Source: Gammaproteobacteria bacterium UBA2168
Lineage (GTDB): Bacteria > Pseudomonadota > Gammaproteobacteria > Pseudomonadales > Azotimanducaceae
Direction of reading: 5' to 3'
Assembly (NCBI GenBank): GCA_002327525.1
Contig: DCWG01000142.1
Span: forward strand, 1 to 19,901
DNA length: 19,901 bases
Shown: positions 1-7,607 of the stretch, in pieces
Position numbering within the stretch: the first letter of the stretch is position 1
Layout: each line of letters starts with the position of its first letter
The notes under the pieces: generated by a model
Told to the model about the DNA's origin: nothing
What the model saw: the letters and a program-made list of their open reading frames with translations, nothing else
Databases searched by the model: none
Position numbers and translations under genes: made by a program

Positions 1-140
1 CCGGCCATGACTATCTGAAACGGATGTGCCCCGAGTCTCGCTACATGGTGATCGAGGAAATCGAGGATCTGCCCGCCGCGCTATCGAAAGTCTACGCCAC
101 ACTCACGGGCGGTAGCCCGCCGACGCACGCTTTGCAGTAA
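1..140 (+). CDS. C-terminus of a VWA-domain (NorD/CoxE-like) protein, partial
   Basis: An open frame enters from the left edge and stops with TAA at 138-140, giving about 45 residues. The tail reads like the end of NorD-type von Willebrand A proteins: a HDYL-x-RMC stretch, then a Y-x-VIEEIEDLP segment and a final L-x-KVY-x-x-LT helix. NorD-like proteins act with a MoxR-type AAA+ ATPase in maturing metalloenzymes such as nitric oxide reductase or Rubisco. Which enzyme is served here cannot be told, because the rest of the gene lies outside the window. The gene converges on the YccA-family gene with a 56-bp gap that holds a hairpin. The family call rests on a short tail, so it is moderate. Confidence 0.55.
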   Translation, partial: GHDYLKRMCPESRYMVIEEIEDLPAALSKVYATLTGGSPPTHALQ

Positions 141-155
141 TTCCAGAGGAGACGA

Positions 156-181
156 CTGTCCCGGTTGGTGCAGCGGGACAG
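156..181. terminator. Hairpin between convergent genes
   Basis: A perfect 8-bp inverted repeat, CTGTCCCG at 156-163 and CGGGACAG at 174-181, encloses a 10-nt loop between two converging genes. The stem is GC-rich, but no T-run follows on either strand. It could be a weak bidirectional terminator or an mRNA-end stabiliser. Confidence 0.35.
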
Positions 182-196
182 CCGAAGAATGCCGCG

Positions 197-853
197 TCAG
201 TCCTCGCCCATACCGAACAGCAGCAGCAGCCACTGAAACATGTTGTAAATGGACATGTACAGCGTGGTGGTGGCGAGGATGTAATTGGTTTCCCCACCGT
301 GAATGATCTCACTGGTCTGCCAGAGGATCAGCCCGCTCATCAGCAGCACCACGGCTCCACCGATGGCGCCGTAGAATGCGGACAGGTCCAGGAACCAACT
401 GAGTATGACCACGGCGAAAACGATGACGATACCAACCATCAAGAAACTGGTCATGAAGCTGAAATCTTTACGGGTGATCACCGCGAACAGCGACAGTCCC
501 ACAAATGCGGCTGCCGTTGACCCCAGCGCCATGGTCACCACTTCCAGGCCGTTCGGCATGGCGAGATAGAATCCGACCACCGGCCCGACACTGAAGCCCA
601 GGAAACCGGTGAAGGCGAACACCATCACGAGCCCCCAGACGCTGTTGGCCGTCTTGTGGATGCCAAACAGCAGACCAATCCAGACCACGAGTGTCCATAG
701 CCCCAGGTAGGGGGCGTTGATGGCCAGTGCCACGTACGCCATCAGCGCGCTGAATGCGAGCGTCATGCCGAGCAACAGATACGTGTTGCGCAGCACCTTG
801 TTGATCTCGACCGCGCTTGCGGTACCCGCTGTCGTTACATTTGGATCAGCCAT
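197..853 (-). CDS. Bax inhibitor-1/YccA family integral membrane protein
   Basis: A 218-residue protein with about seven hydrophobic segments and almost no soluble domain. This is the usual size and layout of bacterial BI-1/YccA proteins. A short polar N-terminus precedes the first membrane helix. The family pattern is also visible in the FTGFLGFSVGP segment mid-protein and in the last helices (TLYMSIYNMFQWLLLLFG). E. coli YccA modulates the FtsH membrane protease, and other members act as pH-sensitive calcium-leak channels; either role here is inferred from the family. I chose the ATG at 853 because GGAGG lies 9 nt upstream; a TTG two codons earlier would sit only 3 nt from that site. The gene stands alone, convergent with the VWA gene. 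Confidence 0.92.
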   Translation of the reverse strand: MADPNVTTAGTASAVEINKVLRNTYLLLGMTLAFSALMAYVALAINAPYLGLWTLVVWIGLLFGIHKTANSVWGLVMVFAFTGFLGFSVGPVVGFYLAMPNGLEVVTMALGSTAAAFVGLSLFAVITRKDFSFMTSFLMVGIVIVFAVVILSWFLDLSAFYGAIGGAVVLLMSGLILWQTSEIIHGGETNYILATTTLYMSIYNMFQWLLLLFGMGED

Positions 854-888
854 GTCCAAAAACCTCCATGGAACACATTACAGGGTCG

Positions 889-917
889 TATATACGTGTA
901 TTCGATCCCCAATGCAA
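889..917 (-). promoter_or_regulatory. Possible sigma70 promoter for the YccA-family gene
   Basis: On the minus strand TTGCAT (917-912), a 17-nt spacer and TATATA (894-889) lie about 36 nt upstream of the chosen start. The -35 matches only 3 of 6 consensus bases, while the -10 is good. This is a pattern match only. Confidence 0.3.
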
Positions 918-972
918 AACTCTGAGTCAATTGATTCGATGTATCCCCCGATGCATCAGCTTCCGATCTGGC

Positions 973-1545
973 CTAACTACCAGGGATAGGGCCCTGGTTG
1001 GTCGTCCGCACGGCCGCTGCCAGAAAAGGCGCACCCGGGAAGTACACCGGGACTGAACTGCTCGTAAACCAGGCAAACGACTGCGCCATGAACGGAGGAC
1101 TCAGAATGGACACCAGGCTCGCCACGCTGCCCATCGCACCCTGAAGCTCACCCTGCGAATCTGCGGGTATGCGCGCAGTCATCAGACCCTGTACGGATGC
1201 TCCCATGAAACCCTGCCCCGCCCCGATCAGGATAACCACGTACATCATCCACGCGTAAACGGATGACTGCATAACCGATGAAGCTGATCACCGTGCACAT
1301 CATCCCGGTGTATGCGTTTTTTTCCTGGCCGTACCTGTCGAGCATGACCCTTATTGCAAACACCTGCACGAAAATCATGCACACGCCCACTACCCCGAGC
1401 GAGAAGCCCACCTCGGTATTCGACCAGCCGAACTTCTCCATCGTGAACTACACCCATACGGCGGGTAGCGCGTGGTGCCCGAGCAGGTAGAAAAAGTAGG
1501 CCCCCTCAAGCCCAGCACGGGCACTCGGCGTACTTCACGCGATTC
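973..1545 (-). pseudogene. Decayed TCR/Tet-type MFS transporter, C-terminal half
   Basis: Pieces in shifting minus-strand frames line up with the C-terminal half of proteobacterial TCR/Tet-type major facilitator exporters: an R-E-V-R-R-V-P-V-L-G-L start, FFYLLGHHALPAVW, then MEKFGWSNTEVGFSLG, and finally ARIPADSQGELQGAMGS with YFPGAPFLAAA near the end. The coding path is broken by a frameshift near 1515 (in the G-rich stretch), an in-frame TAG at 1448-1450 and another frameshift near 1260. The N-terminal half is absent, and its place is taken by the 3' end of the DUF3300 gene on the same strand. Such transporters normally have about 400 residues and 12 membrane helices. No function is expected from this remnant. 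Confidence 0.82.
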
Positions 1546-2610
1546 CTGCACATTGCGCATCCGTGCGAAGCCGGGTTGGCCGGAAGCCTTCCGCGCATGG
1601 GTGAACGTGCGCCCGGTGGCCTTCTCGCCATCATCGAACTGCTTGCGGCGCGGCTTGGCGGCCACCACCGGATCCGGATGGCGATCCCGGCGGTGTTTAC
1701 GCTGCCGTCCATTCCACGGTCCAGTGTGATGCAGGTAATGCCACGAAAAATAGTGGGACGGCCACGCCCACACGGCAGTCGGCTGATAACGATCGGTGTA
1801 CGGCGGCCAGTAACGGGCCGTGGAATAGCGGTAGTAGTGGTCGTCGAAGTGATAGCGGCGCCCGAAGTAGGGATGCTGCCGGTACCAGTACGGATGCATG
1901 TGCAATTCCCGCCGATGCCAACCCAACCCGTACGCCGTGGCCACGCCCCAGTAGCGCCCATCCACGAAGCGGTGGTGCGCCGGGTAGGGGTAATAGTAGA
2001 CCGGCCGGTGATCGTAGTAGACGATTTGCGAGGTACGGGTTACCGGCTGCCTGCGGCTTACCTCCCAGGGTTCGTAGCGCGGCACGTACATCACCTCGGG
2101 ATCGGCGGAAGTGATCGTCACCACACCGTCCACGCGCTCGACGTACTGGCGGTCATTACTGACGAGATTGCCGACCAGAAAGGCAACTTCTCGGAATTCG
2201 GCCACCGCATCCAACAGCTGCTCCCGGTCGTATCGCACCAGGGCACCAAGCCTGCGCGTCCACTCGCGGTCTTCGTTCATCCTGGCAAGCACGCCTGGGT
2301 AATTCAGCAACGCAACCACCGCATCGTCCCACTGGGAATTGGGATGCTGTCCGTCCGCGTCCAGGAAGTCCGCAGCCTCAAAAACCTGGTTCGGATAGGC
2401 GCACGCCGCGAGCACCACAGCGAGCAACGCATCGGGGTACAGCGCTATCGGAGCGACAAGCGCCTGCAGTGCCTGCCCGGTCATCACCCCCTCGCGGGGT
2501 GGTGAATCATCTGTTCCATCGACTTTCACAGTGTCGTGCGACGCACTCACCCCGGATGTTCCCGCAATCAGAAACATCAAGAATATCAATAGCTTGAACG
2601 ATCTTCGCAT
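1390..2610 (-). CDS. DUF3300 secreted protein with a chimeric 3' end
   Basis: The start at 2610 is chosen because GGAG lies 9 nt upstream and a clean signal peptide begins there (MRRSFKLLIFLMFLIAGTSG, with cleavage plausible after VSA). Eight codons upstream an ATG at 2634 has no ribosome site. The mature protein has the DUF3300 pattern: an N-terminal helical domain (LVAPIALYPDALLAVVLAAC, then a segment ending in the Y-P-G-V-L helix), a region with EVMYVPRYEPW, and a Tyr/His/Trp-rich segment. The function of DUF3300 is unknown; it is exported to the periplasm. After about codon 355 the frame leaves DUF3300-like sequence and runs through the MFS relic, so the last 50 or so residues are not native and the true C-terminus is lost. 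The protein may still fold, as the core domain is intact. Confidence 0.75.
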   Translation of the reverse strand: MRRSFKLLIFLMFLIAGTSGVSASHDTVKVDGTDDSPPREGVMTGQALQALVAPIALYPDALLAVVLAACAYPNQVFEAADFLDADGQHPNSQWDDAVVALLNYPGVLARMNEDREWTRRLGALVRYDREQLLDAVAEFREVAFLVGNLVSNDRQYVERVDGVVTITSADPEVMYVPRYEPWEVSRRQPVTRTSQIVYYDHRPVYYYPYPAHHRFVDGRYWGVATAYGLGWHRRELHMHPYWYRQHPYFGRRYHFDDHYYRYSTARYWPPYTDRYQPTAVWAWPSHYFSWHYLHHTGPWNGRQRKHRRDRHPDPVVAAKPRRKQFDDGEKATGRTFTHARKASGQPGFARMRNVQESREVRRVPVLGLRGPTFSTCSGTTRYPPYGCSSRWRSSAGRIPRWASRSG

Positions 2611-2633
2611 GGGCTCGATCTCCACTCGCAGCA

Positions 2634-2676
2634 TTCAGGTTGTCATCATGCCGCGTAAACCTGAACCCTGCCTGAA
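2634..2676. promoter_or_regulatory. Inverted repeat in the divergent promoter region, operator-like
   Basis: TTCAGGTT (2634-2641) and AACCTGAA (2658-2665) form a perfect 8-bp inverted repeat with a 16-nt gap. A further TGCCTGAA follows at 2669-2676, with its CCTGAA core 11 bp from the previous one. The cluster lies between the divergently read DUF3300 and dehydrogenase genes, where operators often lie. Downstream, TGC-TATGTT (2698-2706) resembles an extended -10 for the plus-strand gene. No regulator is encoded nearby. Confidence 0.3.
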
Positions 2677-2736
2677 GCCTATGTGCTCCCTGGTCTGTGC
2701 TATGTTGGTCGGTCTTCCACATCCCGGGGACATCTG

Positions 2737-3873
2737 ATGACCACACCAGAAACCGCGCTGCAGATACGCTCAACCGTTAAGTCCGGCGGCGTGCTGGAAC
2801 TGTCCGTTGCGGAAGTACCCGTACCTGAGCCCGGATCCGCGGAGGTCGTAATCCGTGTGGAGGCATCTCCCATCAACCCGTCCGATCTGGGCATGCTGTT
2901 TGCGCTGGCGGATATGACCACAGCGCGCTTCACCGGAACCGCCGAGGCTCCAGTGATCGAGGCCGACATCCCACAAGGATTGATGAGGGGGCTCACCGCA
3001 CGCATCGATCAACCTCTGCCTGTCGGCAACGAGGGTGCAGGCGTGGTGGTGGCTGCAGGTGATTCCGAGGAAGCTCAGGCCCTAATGGGCAGAACCGTCG
3101 CAGTTCTCGGTGGTGCGATGTACGCGCAATACCGTATGGCCAAGGCCAAACAATGTCTGCTGCTGCCGGAAGGCACACCGTCGCGGGATGGCGCATCCTG
3201 CTTCGTCAACCCGCTCACGGCTCTCGGCATGGTGGAAACCATGCGCCTCGAAGGACATACCGCGCTGGCGCACACGGCCGCCGCCTCCAACCTCGGCCAG
3301 ATGCTGCAAAAAATCTGTCTCGCCGAAGGCATAGGCCTCGTCAACGTCGTGCGCCGCGAGGAACAGGCGCAAATGCTGCGCGATATCGGCGCAACACACG
3401 TGGTCAATTCTAGCGCCGACACCTTCATCGCAGGTCTGACCGACGCGCTTGCAGAAACCGGTGCAACCATTGCCTTTGACGCCACTGGCGGTGGAAAGCT
3501 GGCAGGACAACTACTCGCCGCCATGGAAGCAGCCGCCAGCCGCAACGCCACGGAGTTCAATCGCTACGGATCCGATGTGCACAAGCAGGTATATATATAT
3601 GGCGGTCTCGACCGCTCACCCACCATGCTCTCGCGCAATTTCGGAATGGCCTGGGGACTCGGCGGTTGGCTGCTGCCGCCGTTCCTGCAACGCATCGGAT
3701 TCGAGGCGGCGGAGGCGCTGCGTCAGAGAGTTGCCAATGAACTCACCACGACGTTTGCCAGTCACTACACGCGCGAGGTGTCTTTGAAGGACGCGCTGGA
3801 TCTTGCCAACATCGCCGTGTACGGCAAACAGGCGACTGGAGAGAAGTTTCTCATCAATCCGAACCTCGAGTGA
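2737..3873 (+). CDS. Zinc-independent medium-chain dehydrogenase/reductase (quinone/enoyl reductase-like)
   Basis: A 378-residue protein of the MDR superfamily. The N-terminal GroES-like domain has VEASPINPSDLG (about residues 43-54) and NEGAGVVVAAG (about residues 97-107). The central Rossmann segment has AAASNLGQMLQK in place of a classical glycine loop, as in quinone oxidoreductase and trans-2-enoyl-CoA reductase branches. The zinc-binding cysteines of alcohol dehydrogenases are missing, so a zinc-independent, NAD(P)H-dependent reduction of a C=C bond or quinone is likely; the substrate is unknown. The ATG at 2737 is preferred over an earlier in-frame start because GGGGA lies 6 nt before it and homology begins here. 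The EthD-domain gene follows after 19 bp, suggesting one transcript for handling a xenobiotic or secondary metabolite. Confidence 0.87.
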   Translation: MTTPETALQIRSTVKSGGVLELSVAEVPVPEPGSAEVVIRVEASPINPSDLGMLFALADMTTARFTGTAEAPVIEADIPQGLMRGLTARIDQPLPVGNEGAGVVVAAGDSEEAQALMGRTVAVLGGAMYAQYRMAKAKQCLLLPEGTPSRDGASCFVNPLTALGMVETMRLEGHTALAHTAAASNLGQMLQKICLAEGIGLVNVVRREEQAQMLRDIGATHVVNSSADTFIAGLTDALAETGATIAFDATGGGKLAGQLLAAMEAAASRNATEFNRYGSDVHKQVYIYGGLDRSPTMLSRNFGMAWGLGGWLLPPFLQRIGFEAAEALRQRVANELTTTFASHYTREVSLKDALDLANIAVYGKQATGEKFLINPNLE

Positions 3874-3892
3874 ACAAAGGAGTCAGAGCGTC

Positions 3893-4621
3893 ATGACCAG
3901 GCCTGAATCCACTTCCGGGGCCAAGATGTGTTACCTGATCCGGCGCAGGGAGCAAACCTCCCGCGAAGAGCTGGTGGCACACTGGTTTGGCCACCACATG
4001 CCGCCTGTGATCGAAGCACAACGCATACAGGCGGAGCACGGCAAGCTGCACGCCTCTCGTTACATCGCGACGCTGTTCGAACCGGATCACCATGGACAGC
4101 GACCATGGGACGGTATCGCGCAGCTCTGGTTCCCGCGCGTGCTGCCTCGCCTCGGAGAACCGATCGGCGCCGACCCAACCGACAGCTTCCAGGAAAAGGC
4201 CGAGCCGTATGTCTCGTGGCCAACCACCGAGTATGTGGTGATCGACGGCGATCTGCCTGCGCATCCCAATGGCGTCGGTGATGCCTATCCGTCTACGCGT
4301 AGCGGCTTCTACAAAGTCACCTACCTGGTCAAGACACAGGCCGCGACCGACTTCAATGCCCTGTTCGACCACTGGCTGGACGTTCACATACCCAATGTCA
4401 CGGATGTCATGGAACAGGTCGGAGGGCTACGCTACGTGGTCACTCACAGCATCGAACCCGAAGTAGATCCGTACGCCGGTATGGCGGAACTCTACTTCAG
4501 CGACGAGTCTGGCTGGGATGCCTACCGTGCCGCAATACGAGCCGATGGAATGGAGCAGTGGGTGGATGGGCAGGGTACCGTGGTTCAAGCAGCTCTAACG
4601 GAGATGATCGGCATCGCTTGA
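3893..4621 (+). CDS. Tandem EthD-domain protein
   Basis: A 242-residue protein built from two related halves. Each half carries the ferredoxin-like EthD signature with a conserved HW-x-x-x-H-x-P: HWFGHHMP near residue 30 and HWLDVHIP near residue 163. Each half ends with a segment on a beta strand before an aromatic-rich tail (AQLWFPR in one, AELYFSD in the other). EthD proteins are small dimeric alpha/beta-barrel proteins found beside P450s, dehydrogenases and polyketide cyclases in catabolism of ethers, steroids and aromatics; the internal duplication would give a pseudo-dimer. The start has AAAGGAG about 10 nt upstream and lies 19 bp after the dehydrogenase stop, so co-transcription is likely. 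The catalytic role, if any, is unknown. It converges on a glycosyltransferase pseudogene 12 bp away. Confidence 0.85.
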   Translation: MTRPESTSGAKMCYLIRRREQTSREELVAHWFGHHMPPVIEAQRIQAEHGKLHASRYIATLFEPDHHGQRPWDGIAQLWFPRVLPRLGEPIGADPTDSFQEKAEPYVSWPTTEYVVIDGDLPAHPNGVGDAYPSTRSGFYKVTYLVKTQAATDFNALFDHWLDVHIPNVTDVMEQVGGLRYVVTHSIEPEVDPYAGMAELYFSDESGWDAYRAAIRADGMEQWVDGQGTVVQAALTEMIGIA

Positions 4622-4633
4622 TTGCACCAGCCA

Positions 4634-5742
4634 TTACAGGGGGAGCTCACGGACGGCCCGGGCCGCGAGGCAGCGCCGGATTCTCCGGAACCGAAAAGTC
4701 GGCTTGAACAGAGTTTTTTTTGCATGACCATGTGCCCGAAGAAGAAGTGGACGTGTTCCGCCAGCTGCCAGGTCATCGACATCGCTTGCCTTGTGCACGT
4801 ATCCGTATTCGTGATCGGCGGTCCTGATGATGTCCGTGCACTCCTGTATATCACTCACGAGTACCGGGCAACGATGGCTCATGGCTTCGAGAACCACGGC
4901 TGGCATGCCTTCCAGGTCCGAAGGCAGCACAAACAGGTAGGCGTTGGAATACATTTCGCGCACTTCCTCATCCGTGAGGTACCCTGTGAACACGGTGTTT
5001 TCGTTGTTACCGGCGAGCGTCCCCAGAGAGTCTAGATAGCGGTCTCGGGGATCCACGTTGCCTCCGATGACCTGCTTCACGTCATCACGCCCGATCCGAT
5101 TGTAGGCCTCTATCAGATAGTGGGCACCCTTCTCCGGCACGATCCGGTTGAGAAACAACAGGTATCGCTGCGGCTCGAGACCGAACTTCCGGTGGACCTC
5201 GCTGAGGGGAATGTTTCTCGGTTCACTGAAACCAATGGGATGTAGAAGGTTTCTGTTCCGTACTTGTCCTGGAAATATCGCTGCAGCCTCCTCGATACGC
5301 CGACCACAGCGGAGGACGTGCGAGCCATCATGCGCTCGCCCTGCTTCAGTATCGAACTGGCCACCGTCCCCCACTTGGCACGTTGCCAGTCAAGGCCATG
5401 AATGGTCCCAACGATCCTGGCCCCCCGCGCTCTCGGAATGAAGGAAAACAGAGCAGGACCGAGTGCCTGAAAATGCACCAGGTCATAGGAGTAGCGCAGC
5501 GAGTCGAGAGTACCGAAAAAAGAATGGCTAAACGCCTCGGCACCCGGCGCTCTCAGGCTTGGAACGAACAACTGATGGGTATCCGGCGTGTCGAACTCCT
5601 CGACGTAGCGGCGACGGCAATAGACATACGATTCATACTCACTGACCGGCAGCCGCCGCACGATTTCATCCACGTAGCGTTGCACACCCCCGTACGTTGG
5701 CGGTACCCCTCTCTGCTCTATGTATGTAATCCGATTGCTCAT
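4634..5742 (-). pseudogene. Family 4 glycosyltransferase with a frameshift
   Basis: Two overlapping frames make one GT4 (GT-B fold) enzyme of about 370 residues. The first has the N-terminal donor/acceptor start PPTYGGVQRYVDEIVRRL and runs to Y-I-P. A one-base deletion near 5240 then moves the code to the second frame, which continues with IGFSEPRN, LFLNRIVPEKGAHYLIEA and the E-x7-E nucleotide-sugar motif in SDLEGMPAVVLEAM. The last about 45 residues look degenerate, with a further small shift likely near 4750. Its ATG directly abuts the TAG of the upstream glycosyltransferase, so translation would be coupled. Family members transfer sugars to lipid-linked or surface polysaccharides in the cytoplasm. 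The frameshift should kill the product unless it is a sequencing error. Confidence 0.85.
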
Positions 5743-6966
5743 CTATGTCGATTCCAGCTGACCGTATAGTTCGAGAATTCGTTCACGATACCGGGGAACA
5801 CTAAAATTGCTGTCCATCCAGGAGCGTCCGCGTCGTCCCATTCTTTCGACCTCGGCATCCGGAAGGGTCGCCACGCGACTGAGAACACCTGCGAGGGCAT
5901 CCACGGATCCGCTTTCGAAGGTGAACCCGGTTTCCGCTTCCTTGATCAGTTCAGGAATCCCGCCAATGCCTGCTCCCACCACTGGTTTCCCCAGCGCATA
6001 GGCCTCCATTACCGAGAGTGGTGCGTTTTCGAACCACTCCGATGGGAGCACGACGGTGCGCGCAGAACGAACTGCTTCATGCAGCCCGTTGCCGGACATG
6101 TAGCCCTTGAATTCCACGCAGGCACCCAGTTCAGTTGCCAGCTCGCGGAGCGTCTCCTCCTCCGGACCCGTTCCAATCAAGTGCAACTCCACATTCGCCA
6201 GCGCCGCTGCACGAATCAACGTATCCACACCCTTCTCCGAACTCAGACGCCCGAAGTAGAGCGCAACCCTGCCCGGCTCATACCCGGGTTCGAACTTTTC
6301 TACATCCACGAAGTTGGGAACGTAGGCAATCTTCTCACCATCCTTACCCCACTCCAGTAGCTTTTCTCGGTAAAAACGACTCGGGACTATGAACTTCGTT
6401 ATGTTCTGCTCATACGAATTGAGTACTTTGTGAAGCATTGCCTCGGCATAGACCACCGCGCTCAGTGACCACGACGACTTCATGCATCGATTCGCGAGTA
6501 CCTGACGAACCCCCCCCTCCTTGCACGCCTCACACACCTTTCCCTCGCGCAGCATTTTGTATGCGGGGCAAGCAAGCTTGAGATCATGCAGGGTCATCAC
6601 CGTGGGAGTACCCCTGTTACCCATCACGCCGAGGATGGAAGGAGAAAGATGATGGTAGATGTTGTGTGCGTGAACGAGGTCGGGGTTGAACTCGTCCAAC
6701 AACGATGCAAGTTTCGACCGTGCTTCGAACGAGTACACGGCCTTGGATCCCCGCCAGGCTTTTTGCAACGCAGAGTAGTCGCCATCAAACTCGATCTCAT
6801 TGACAAAATATCTTGACCAATCGCTGTGCTCGTTGTGTTGGTGGCGCATCGCAAACTGAGCGGTTTCCCAGCCAATTTCCCTAAACAACCGATCGTGCTC
6901 GAAGAACAGCACATCGGCGCCACCGCGTCGGTAGAAATAGTTGTTTACGGATAACAGTCTCTTCAC
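5743..6966 (-). CDS. Family 4 glycosyltransferase, polysaccharide type
   Basis: An intact 407-residue GT4 enzyme. The N-terminal Rossmann half holds NNYFYRRGGADVLFFEH, a VHAHNIYHHLSPSIL segment and a Cys-rich loop (CPAYKM, then CEACKEGG and NRC) typical of exopolysaccharide and LPS transferases of this kind. The C-terminal half has YFGRLSSEKGVDTLI, GTGPEE and the E-x7-E motif in EWFENAPLSVMEAYALGKPVV. It probably moves a sugar from a nucleotide donor onto a growing surface glycan in the cytoplasm. I choose a GTG start at 6966, with AGGA 8 nt upstream, since GT homology begins there. An ATG at 7122 would add 52 residues without family similarity. Its stop touches the start of the next, broken glycosyltransferase gene. 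Confidence 0.88.
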   Translation of the reverse strand: MKRLLSVNNYFYRRGGADVLFFEHDRLFREIGWETAQFAMRHQHNEHSDWSRYFVNEIEFDGDYSALQKAWRGSKAVYSFEARSKLASLLDEFNPDLVHAHNIYHHLSPSILGVMGNRGTPTVMTLHDLKLACPAYKMLREGKVCEACKEGGVRQVLANRCMKSSWSLSAVVYAEAMLHKVLNSYEQNITKFIVPSRFYREKLLEWGKDGEKIAYVPNFVDVEKFEPGYEPGRVALYFGRLSSEKGVDTLIRAAALANVELHLIGTGPEEETLRELATELGACVEFKGYMSGNGLHEAVRSARTVVLPSEWFENAPLSVMEAYALGKPVVGAGIGGIPELIKEAETGFTFESGSVDALAGVLSRVATLPDAEVERMGRRGRSWMDSNFSVPRYRERILELYGQLEST

Positions 6967-7259
6967 TTCCAGTGTCCTAGCGAGTGTCTTGCCCGCCTCT
7001 GCTGAAAGAGCGACCAGAGCAGAAGCATGCCAGAACACGCAGTATGCGACGTTTCCGCCGGGGCGTTTAGAGGAACGTTCGACAATATGACTGCCAGTAC
7101 CCGTTCCTGTGATCTGGCGCACAATCCCTTTTAGGCGACCACCGCTTCAGCTGGTACACGCCGGACACCAGAATCGCTAGGTTCGGCATCGATGCGTGTG
7201 AATCGATACTGCTTGAACCCGTTCCAAGGTCGCTGCGGGCCTATTTCCCGCGCCTCCCT
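6967..7259. other. Stretch without a recognised gene
   Basis: Between the intact glycosyltransferase start and the glycosyltransferase relic I see no recognised coding sequence. An open frame continues upstream of the chosen GTG to an ATG at 7122, but its residues match nothing I know. The stretch may hold the promoter of the glycosyltransferase pair or further eroded coding DNA. Confidence 0.4.
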
Positions 7260-7606
7260 CTATCTCGAGTCGTTCCGCCACACGCCGGTGGCGAGTTCCC
7301 TGTAAGTAGAGTCGACGAGTTCCGCCAGCCGCGAATAGGTGCGATGGCTCGTGACATAGTGAAACCCCTTGTCAGCCATCGTCTGTGCCGCCCGCCTTCG
7401 GGTCCTCGAAAACCGATATGATCGCTTGCGCGAAAGGCTCTTCCTTATAGGGAACACAGATTGCCCCGCCACTTTCATTTACTACTTTCTGTTGATCAGG
7501 GTGGTCGTTGACCACAACCGGTCTGCGCAGCGCCATGTATTCCACCATTTTGGTAGGTGATGTGGAATTGAGGATAGGTGTCGAAGGACAGGAACAGAAA
7601 TCGCAT
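7260..7606 (-). pseudogene. Glycosyltransferase family 4 remnant, C-terminal part
   Basis: A minus-strand relic whose frame contains STSPTKMVEYMALRRPVVVN, then DHPDQQKVVNESGGAICVPY. These match the end of the GT4 nucleotide-binding domain. After DPKA the frame breaks near 7385 and continues in another frame as MADKGFHYVTSHRTY and a closing RLAELVDSTYRELA helix, the usual end of such enzymes. The first 250 or so residues are gone: upstream lies the end of the PARP-finger gene, whose stop is only 1 nt before position 7606. It is not a working gene. It is one of three glycosyltransferase units here, suggesting a partly dismantled surface-glycan cluster. Confidence 0.72.
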
Positions 7607-7607
7607 G

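Noticed and set aside
1576..2505. A 309-codon plus-strand frame
   Set aside because: It is antisense to the DUF3300 gene and has no start signal or recognisable domain.
6967..7122. Longer start (ATG 7122) for the intact glycosyltransferase
   Set aside because: The added residues show no glycosyltransferase similarity, and the GTG at 6966 has a ribosome site and sits at the first conserved strand.
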